A stretch of 6,218 bases of DNA from Oscillospiraceae bacterium (GTDB lineage: Bacteria; Bacillota; Clostridia; Oscillospirales; Oscillospiraceae), in NCBI GenBank assembly GCA_017620315.1, contig JAFZQQ010000180.1, positions 1-6,218 of the forward strand. Reading direction: 5' to 3'. The notes beneath the pieces are model-generated. The model did no database searches and was not told the DNA's origin. It worked only from the letters and a program-made list of their open reading frames with translations. Below, in pieces: positions 1 through 6,100 of the stretch. The stretch's first letter is position 1. Every line of letters starts with the position of its first letter. Both the position numbers and the translations under genes were made by a program.

Positions 1-266
1 GCGCGCCACAGGAAGGTGACAACGTGAGCGCGGGTGCAGATCTGCTCCGGTGAAAAAGTGTCTGTCCCCGTGCCGTTGGCTATTCCGTTCACCAGCGCCC
101 AGTCCACCGCCTCGGCATAATACGCGCCCGCGGGAACATCCTTCATGTCCGTCACGCGTGCCGTGCGCGGTATTCCCTGCGCTCTCGCGCTCAGTCCCGC
201 GCAAAGCAGCCCCGGCAGTATCAGCGCGCACAGAATTCTCGCGGCGCTTAGGAAATGCTTTTTCAT
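1..266 (-). CDS. Secreted SLH-domain protein, 3' end beyond window
   Basis: This is the first 88 codons of a protein that runs off base 1. The start is ATG at 266-264, preceded by GGAG at 278-275 with 8 bases of spacing. Residues 1-29 form a classical signal peptide: MKKHFLSAAR, then a hydrophobic core ILCALILPGLLCAGL, then ARA before Q30 as a likely cleavage site. Residues about 38-88 match an S-layer homology domain: DVPAGAYYAEAVDWA, then NGIANGTGTDTFSP, then CTRAHVVTFLWR. These are the conserved blocks of the family. SLH domains usually bind secondary cell-wall polymers and hold proteins to the Gram-positive surface; they commonly occur as three copies, so more probably lie beyond the window. 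An N-terminal SLH domain implies that the functional part is downstream and unseen. It starts 36 bases after the broken sensor gene and probably shares its transcript. Confidence 0.88.
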   Translation of the reverse strand, partial: MKKHFLSAARILCALILPGLLCAGLSARAQGIPRTARVTDMKDVPAGAYYAEAVDWALVNGIANGTGTDTFSPEQICTRAHVVTFLWR

Positions 267-302
267 GTTCTTCTCTCCCGAACCCTTCCGGTTTTCCGTG
301 TG

Positions 303-770
303 TTAATGCGCGTTGTCGATATACGCCCGCAGACGCTTGCGCACCGCGCTGATCTTCCTGCCGAGCTCAGCCGCCTCATTGGCGGAACGGCGCTGTTCCG
401 CGCTATGAGCGTCTCCGCTCTCCGCGGGCGGCTCTATCCCAAGCTTCTCCGTCAGCTCTTTTACATCCTCGCTCGACCCGTCGAGCTCATTGCCGAGCCC
501 CTGCAGCCTCACCCGCAGCCTCAGGGTAAGGAATATGAACGCTCCGCTGCCCATGTCGCGCACGGTATATATGTACTCAAGCTCGATATTGTCCTAAAAC
601 AGGCGCAGAGAATCGTATATCTTCCGATACTCGGGCGTACCCTCGTCGCCCGGGGCCAGCGCCTTGGAGCGCGAGAGCAGGACCGAACCGAGTATGACGT
701 TTGCAGCCACAAATAGTCCGCAGACTATTATGATCACCTTTGCCGTTTCGCTCAGCCGGTGTTTCTTCAT
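303..770 (-). pseudogene. Membrane-anchored sensor remnant interrupted by TAG
   Basis: The start is ATG at 770-768, with AAGGAG at 784-779 and 8 bases of spacing, 49 bases after the hydrogenase-GGDEF gene. Reading gives 58 residues, a TAG at 596-594, then 96 more in-frame residues to TAA at 305-303. Residues about 10-32 are one transmembrane helix (TAKVIIIVCGLFVAANVILG). The stretch before and after the stop, GTPEYRKIYDSLRLF then DNIELEYIYTVRDMGSGAFIF, resembles the extracytoplasmic sensor region of clostridial chemoreceptors and diguanylate cyclases, as I remember them. The tail ISAVRKRLRAYIDNAH resembles the helix leading into a GGDEF or signalling domain, but the frame stops there. Most of the sensor domain, a second membrane helix and any output domain are missing, so I infer internal deletions plus C-terminal loss. 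Alternatives are amber readthrough giving a 155-residue protein, a functional 58-residue membrane peptide, or a base-call error. The family is uncertain. Confidence 0.6.
594..596 (-). other. In-frame amber codon in the sensor remnant
   Basis: The codon TAG lies between TTT (Phe58) and GAC (Asp60) of the 770-303 frame. Coding character continues on both sides in the same frame. A Gln codon (CAG), used elsewhere in this window, is one transition away, and Gln would fit the local sequence LRLF-Q-DNIELEY. The three complete stop codons seen for neighbouring frames are TGA (822-820), TAA (305-303) and TAA (3143-3141), so TAG is not used as a terminator here, but three genes are too few to suggest recoding. 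Confidence 0.85.
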
Positions 771-819
771 GGCCGCATCTCCTTATGTCCCGTCTTTCAT
801 CCGCGCTCCGGAGCCGACG

Positions 820-2913
820 TCAGAAATCCCTGCCCTCTCCCGCGTTGACATCGAACACGGTCATACCCGAAAACAGCGGGCTTGAGCTCACAATATAACG
901 CAGTGCGTCCTCCGGTATATCCGAGGTGGAATAATCCACATATACCGCCTTAATAAACTTTCTGTAAAGGCAGATGTCGTTGAGCGCCTGCGTCGCGCCG
1001 CCCGCGCTCATGCAGGCGTAGCGTCCCTTCACTCTCTCCGCGACGTCCGATATCACCTTCTCATCGCGGGAAATGACATAGACCGGCGGCAGCTCCGGCA
1101 GCACGATCCGCCTTGTATACCACTCCACGGTTCGCGCCTTGCCCAGCGCCTTTGCCTCATACAGCGCGTTGTCCGCCAGACGGTACAGCTCCTCGAACGG
1201 TACGCCGATACGGTCGGCAACGATGCCGATGCTGCACGAAAAGCCCTCGCGGTTGCCCGCCTTCATCATGCGCAGCATGGTGTTGATACGCCCGCAGCGC
1301 TCCATCAGGCTCACGTCAGAGACCGGGCCGCGAAGCAAAACCATAAACTCGTCTCCGCCGACCCTGCCGATCACGTCGCGTCCTCTGAAGCAGTTTTGCA
1401 GGATCCTGCCAAAGTTGCGCAGCACCTCGTCGCCGACCTGATGACCACACTCGTCGTTTACGGTCTTGAAGTTATCGAAGTCCATTATGAGCAGTGAGCA
1501 CTCCTCGCCCTGCTCGCGCTCCGCAAGGTGCCTTGCGACCGTCTCCTCGAAGGCCGTCTTGTTGAGAAGGCCGGTGAGCATATCCTTGCTGCTCTTGGTC
1601 TCGAGCTTGCGCACCATTTCCTTCTCGTAATGTATGCAGTTTTCCTTGCGGTTGAAGCCGTTGTAGATGGCCGTGACCATCTGGGCGCAGCTCTCATATC
1701 CGCAGAAGGTGCAGTTGATCTGCCTCGACTCGGGAGTAAGCTTGTTGAGACTGCGGTATATCTCGTCAGCCTCCCTTTCGTTCGGCACCCGATAGGCGCA
1801 CTGCGCCGAGCGGTCGGTATAGCCGCGAAGATAGTCCTCCAGCCTGAGCGAGGCAAACTGCTCGTTATATCTGCGAAGCCTCTCCTCGCGTGAGTCGGGA
1901 ATAGACCACACGCTGCCGCTTTCGTCCTTTTTTGCCTTCTCGCGGATGCTCAGAAGCTCGTACAGCGCGTCGTCCGTCACAGCCTTCTCGGGCTCGACCG
2001 CCGTTCCGCATACGCAGCCGTTTTCACAGTTCAGCGCGTCGAAGAGCATAAACGGCGTCGTGCCCTTGCCGATGCGCTCGGCGTTCGCGCTCAGCCACTT
2101 GTAGAGGCGCTTCTCGCCCTCTATCTGGCGAATGAACACGCTGTCGCCCAAAAACCAGCGTATGGTCTCCGTCAGTCCGCCCGGCGTCGGGTAAAACGAG
2201 CCCAGGCCGTATTCTATCTCGCTGTGCGCGTCTGGGCCGGACAGCTCGTTGAAGCGCGCGTAGCGCATCAGATGATCGAAGGTGACGTTATACTGGACAA
2301 GCCCCTCGTTATGTGGGTCGTCTATTTCGAGTTTTTTTGCGATGCAGGGGCTTATGAACGCGAACTTATCCGTGATCCCAAGCTCCTTGCGCGCATAGAT
2401 GGCGGCACACATCAGCGGGCTCTGCACAGGGAAGAGCTTCGGTATCAGCTCGGGGATATAATGCTCGATGTACGAGACCACGGCGGGGCATGGCTGGGAA
2501 ATGCCGCCGTAGAATTTGTTTTTCTCAATGTAATTGAGATAGCCCCAGGTCGTGATATCCGCGCCGAAGGACACGCTTATGATCCTCTGCACGCCCATCT
2601 TTTTCAGCCCTCCGAGAATGGAGGCATAGCTGTCCGGATAATTTGCCTTGAAGGACGGCGCGAGCAGCAGCGAAATCTTCTCGCCGTTGTACAGATCTTC
2701 AAAAAACCGCTCGGTGTCGTCGTCATACTCGCGCGCGCCGTGCACGCAGGTGTCGATGCAGCTTCCGCAGGCGACACAGCGGCTTTCGTCCACGACGATC
2801 CTTGCCCTGCCGTCCTCCAGCACCGAGATGCACGCGCCCATGGCGCTGCAAGCGCTGATGCACTTGTTGCAGCCGATGCAGTTGTCGTTGGTATGTACGA
2901 TCGAATTATGCAT
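820..2913 (-). CDS. [FeFe]-hydrogenase-like sensor fused to GGDEF diguanylate cyclase
   Basis: A 697-residue cytoplasmic protein with no membrane segment. Domains in order: a 2[4Fe-4S] ferredoxin (C12, C15, C18, C22 and C47, C50, C53, C57); an iron-hydrogenase large-subunit domain at about 80-330; an FeS domain with C401, C404, C409 and C426; a GGDEF domain at about 440-600; a receiver-like tail at 605-690. Presumed H-cluster ligands are C142 (QPCPA), C190 (SPCIAKKLE), C296 and C300 (CENGC). The proton-relay cysteine that normally precedes the first ligand is P141, and the Met of the usual MPC motif is S188, which points to a sensory rather than a turnover enzyme. The cyclase has DMLTGL at 444-449, D478, N486, D495 and GGDEF at 519-523, so it should convert two GTP to cyclic di-GMP. 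RGRD at 510-513 sits exactly where the product-inhibition RxxD site belongs. Only 18 residues separate C426 from D444, with no PAS domain between. The H2- or redox-sensing role is inference. Confidence 0.9.
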   Translation of the reverse strand: MHNSIVHTNDNCIGCNKCISACSAMGACISVLEDGRARIVVDESRCVACGSCIDTCVHGAREYDDDTERFFEDLYNGEKISLLLAPSFKANYPDSYASILGGLKKMGVQRIISVSFGADITTWGYLNYIEKNKFYGGISQPCPAVVSYIEHYIPELIPKLFPVQSPLMCAAIYARKELGITDKFAFISPCIAKKLEIDDPHNEGLVQYNVTFDHLMRYARFNELSGPDAHSEIEYGLGSFYPTPGGLTETIRWFLGDSVFIRQIEGEKRLYKWLSANAERIGKGTTPFMLFDALNCENGCVCGTAVEPEKAVTDDALYELLSIREKAKKDESGSVWSIPDSREERLRRYNEQFASLRLEDYLRGYTDRSAQCAYRVPNEREADEIYRSLNKLTPESRQINCTFCGYESCAQMVTAIYNGFNRKENCIHYEKEMVRKLETKSSKDMLTGLLNKTAFEETVARHLAEREQGEECSLLIMDFDNFKTVNDECGHQVGDEVLRNFGRILQNCFRGRDVIGRVGGDEFMVLLRGPVSDVSLMERCGRINTMLRMMKAGNREGFSCSIGIVADRIGVPFEELYRLADNALYEAKALGKARTVEWYTRRIVLPELPPVYVISRDEKVISDVAERVKGRYACMSAGGATQALNDICLYRKFIKAVYVDYSTSDIPEDALRYIVSSSPLFSGMTVFDVNAGEGRDF

Positions 2914-2921
2914 ATAAAACG

Positions 2922-2928
2922 CCCCTCC
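2922..2928 (-). promoter_or_regulatory. Ribosome binding site that fixes the start at 2913
   Basis: The minus strand reads GGAGGGG here, 8 bases before ATG at 2913-2911. A longer in-frame start, TTG at 2946, adds 11 residues before the ferredoxin motif but has no Shine-Dalgarno sequence upstream, so ATG 2913 is preferred. The GGAGG core at 2928-2924 could pair with CTTCC at 2937-2933 across a TTGC loop (five pairs, one of them G-U), which might partly hide the site in the mRNA. Confidence 0.8.
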
Positions 2929-2986
2929 GCAAGGAAGTTCCGTCAATACTCAAGAGCCACTGGTTATAATAACGCCAATTTAATTA

Positions 2987-3015
2987 TTTATATCACAGAA
3001 TCGCGCGCTATGCAA
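2987..3015 (-). promoter_or_regulatory. Candidate sigma-70-type promoter for the hydrogenase-GGDEF unit
   Basis: The minus strand has TTGCAT at 3015-3010 and TATAAA at 2992-2987, separated by exactly 17 bases, followed by an AT-rich stretch. The -10 box matches the consensus at five of six positions, the -35 box at three. Transcription would start near 2980, giving a leader of about 67 bases. No c-di-GMP riboswitch consensus is evident in that short leader. The call rests on sequence match and position only. Confidence 0.4.
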
Positions 3016-3078
3016 GCCCTCCCTGCGCCGGAAAAGGCGTCGATGCACTATTTTTTCAACCCAGCGCCGGGGATGCCC

Positions 3079-3128
3079 AAAAAACAGAGCCGGCGGTCGG
3101 AGCAGCTCATCCGCCCCGGCCGCCGCCG
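3079..3128 (-). terminator. Probable rho-independent terminator of the surface-protein gene
   Basis: Starting 13 bases after the TAA at 3143-3141, the minus strand carries a very GC-rich segment with complementary arms, then a run of six T at 3084-3079. Possible pairings are CGGCGG (3125-3120) with CCGCCG (3096-3091), or GCCGG (3120-3116) with CCGGC (3093-3089). Four bases lie between the right arm and the T run. The stem is short and has alternative foldings, so efficiency is uncertain. It separates the surface gene from the downstream unit. Confidence 0.5.
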
Positions 3129-3140
3129 TGTCTTTTTGTC

Positions 3141-6100
3141 TTATGCGTTCCCTCTCCACACCGCGCAAAGCGGAACGAAGCTTGTCTTTTTCACCAGCAT
3201 CACCTTGTAGGTGCAGCCTTGCTTTACCTCAAGGGTAGTGGTGTAGGTCTGCGCCGCGCTGTTCGCGTTGACACTTTTTGTCCACATGCCCGTCTGCCTG
3301 CCGTTCTCATAGGCAACCGCAACCAGCAAGCCGCTGCCCGAGGTCGTGACCGTCGCCTTGAGCCTGCCGCCCGAAAGGTCGCCGCTGACTGAGGTGGACA
3401 CGTCCTTGTAATTCGCGGTCACAGTGACCACTTTTTCGGGCATGGTGAAGACGCTTATGTTGTTGCCCGCGTAGCTGATGCTCACGCCGTCGTCCGTCGT
3501 CCACTTGTCGAACTCCTTGCCCGCCGCGGGCTCGTTCGGGCTGATCTGAACCTGCGAGCCAGCGCTGTAATACCCGCCGCCCGTGCCGTTGTTCACCGTA
3601 ACGAGATAGTGCACCACCGGAGTAATGAGGACGTAACTGTCCGCCGGCGTGAGGTTGAAATGATTGATTTCGCCTGCAACCTTGGTCAGCGTGCCGGAGT
3701 TCCACGTAACGCTTCCGAAAACCTGACCCCAGGGAAGGCGGCTGTTGTCCGGGCTGAACGTGATGACGGCGGTATCCCCGGCGCCCACATAGAGATTGCC
3801 CTTATAGGTCATGCCGTGGTTTTTGTATGCCTTGATGCCGCTGGTTTCGTAATTGGTGTACTCGCCGAAATCACAGTTTAACTGATAATCCACCATGACA
3901 TTGCGCGCAGGCTTGCCGCGGTTGCTTTCATCCCAGACGCGATCCGCCCCGGCCGTCTTTCCGGCGTCAAGATAGAGCGTGTTGTACACCCGGCTGGGCT
4001 GGGGCTGCCCCAGACCGATGGGGAAAGTGCTGCCGCTGTCGTCCAGGCAGTCTATGAGCGCCGGTCCCGACCCGCCGGAATCGCTCCAGCCCCAGAAGGT
4101 GCCGGCGGTAGTCGCCTGGCCTTTGATGCTGCCGGAGAACAGAACGCCGCGCAGTGTGGTGGAGGAGGTGCCGCCGTGCCCGACCACGCCGCCGCAGTGC
4201 GTGCCCGTGGCGGTTACCGTCGTGTCGATCGCGCAGTCTTCGATCAGATTCGTGCCGGCAGCGACGCCCACCAGTCCGGCGCTGTGCATACCGCCGGTCA
4301 CGGAGCCCTGCACCTTCAAGTGCCTGATCTCCGCGCCGTTGATGCAACCAAAGGGCGCGCAGATCCCCCGGGCGCTCAGGTTCACAGTCATCGTGAACCC
4401 TTTGCCGTCGAAATGGCCGCAGAACGGATGCTGCGACGAGCCCAGCATGGTCGCGACCGCGAGATCCTTATTCATCTCAAAATACTTTCCGCTCGTGTCG
4501 AAGCCCGATTCCACGAACGTGCAGAGCTTTTTCCACATCCCCGTGGAGGAAACAATATAGGGCCTGTCAGCCGAGCCGTCCTCATTGTTGTTGTAAGCCA
4601 GTCCGCCGCAGTATTTGCATTTCCCGTCGGTCAGCTTATGGTTCTCGCAGATCGAGATCACCGCATAGCGCAGTTGGCAGTATTTTTCTCTGTTATAGGG
4701 AGCACTGCCGGGATCCGCGTACTGCGCGCTGTCTTTATCTTCGCCCGCCTTGACGCACGCGTCGTATTCCAGGGAAATGCGCTCGGTAACAGGGATAGAG
4801 CTGTTGGCGCCCTGATCCGTGATGCTGAGATTCGTGCCGATCGCCTCAGCGCCCGTGCCGCTGCTCCCCGCTTTGCCGGCAACAGCCTTTACGACGCCGC
4901 CGTGAAAGTAGAAGCTTCCGGGGTTAAGCACACTCTCCGAGGGTCTGCCCGAGCCGATGCCCGCCGCCGCATTGCCTTTATCGTTGATGGCCCTCGCGTA
5001 CACCGACCCGCCGTAGACGATCGTTACTCCGCCGTCCCCGTGCTCGCCGCCGCCGATGCCCGCGCCGCCGCTGTTGCCCTTGGCGGTTATCGTTCCGCCG
5101 TATATTTCCACCCGGCCGCCTTTTCCTCCCTTGCCGCCGCCGATGCCCGCGGCCCCATAGGCGCCCTCGGCGGTGATGGTGCCGCCCATGATGATGACCG
5201 TTCCGCAGTTCACTCCATCCTCCGCGGAACCGCCGATCGCCGCAGCCTTGTTCCTGCCCCACAGCTCCATACTGCCGGGGCCGTATACCGTCAGCTTGTT
5301 ACCAGCAGACACATTGATGCCCGCGTTTGTGCCGCCCAAGGCGGAGGTGTTCGTGGAGTTTAACGTCTTCCCCTCCGAGAGGATCAGCTTCACATCCCCT
5401 GTCACCTTCATCCGCTCCGACATGGTCACGTCGTCATCGACGGCATACCAGCCGCTCGTCAGGTTGAAAACCCCGTCGCGCACGAGCCACGGGTTCGTTT
5501 CCGTTCCCGCGGTGTCAGGATCGTCCGGGTACCGGCACGAAAGCCAGCTCGCATAAAGCGTCAATTCCCTGGCTTCGGGCAGCGCGCCCCCGGGCATGTA
5601 TTGCGTCCCGGTGCCATCCGCGGCGGTGTTCCAGCTGCAGAACACAGAGGCGTTGTTGGAAAACTTACATTCCGGCACGGTTGGATTGTTCGAAAAGTAG
5701 AAGCATTGTATACAGCCGTTCGTGCCGTTGTTGCTCATGAGGTTCAGCTTTAATTTGTATTCGCAGAATTCCTCCATTGCCAGAATATCGCGTGCCCCGC
5801 TGCCGACCACGGTGCCGTTGTTGACGCAGTTTATGATATCCACCCCGCTGGCTGACGCGATACCGCCGGGATAAGATATGCTGGCTTCGATTTTGCCGTT
5901 GTTTACGCAGTTGATGATCCTGCCCGCCTCCGTCCACGCAGAGATACCAGCCGCATACTGTGCCGCCTTGACCGGGCCGTTATTGGTGCAGTTCTCGATA
6001 GAGCAGGTATGCCCAATGCCTTCTTTTGTCCATGTGTAGCCTGTGATTCCGCCCGCACAGCCTTCGTTGCCGTTCATGCAGGTAACAGCGCCGCGATTCT

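Noticed and set aside
594..596. Pyrrolysine or selenoprotein-type recoding at the TAG
   Set aside because: The host frame is not a methylamine methyltransferase or other known recoded family, and I see no downstream stem-loop strong enough to argue for it. Nonsense mutation is simpler.
255..716. 153-codon plus-strand open frame across the sensor remnant
   Set aside because: The minus-strand reading has a strong RBS, a transmembrane helix and sensor-like motifs; the plus-strand frame has none of these.
2914..2946. TTG start at 2946 for the fusion cyclase
   Set aside because: There is no Shine-Dalgarno sequence before it, and ATG at 2913 has GGAGGGG at ideal spacing.
2965..2970. Perfect TATAAT on the plus strand
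   Set aside because: There is no acceptable -35 box 16-18 bases upstream and no plus-strand gene downstream.
2914..3140. c-di-GMP riboswitch, tRNA or small RNA in the intergenic gap
   Set aside because: I found no conserved GEMM-type core, no tRNA cloverleaf and no structure beyond the probable terminator and candidate promoter.
2224..3210. 328-codon plus-strand open frame
   Set aside because: It lies antisense to the hydrogenase domain, whose motifs are unmistakable, and crosses the intergenic gap. It shows no recognisable domain and is a shadow of GC-rich coding sequence.
4830..5204. CRISPR-like or recent DNA tandem repeat
   Set aside because: The periodicity is in the protein; the DNA copies are divergent, in frame and lack constant repeats with unique spacers.
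4176..5363. 395-codon plus-strand open frame
   Set aside because: It is antisense to the Gly-rich repeats and GLUG region. Its Ala/Arg/Val-rich composition is the reverse reading of Gly/Thr/Ala codons, and no family is recognisable.
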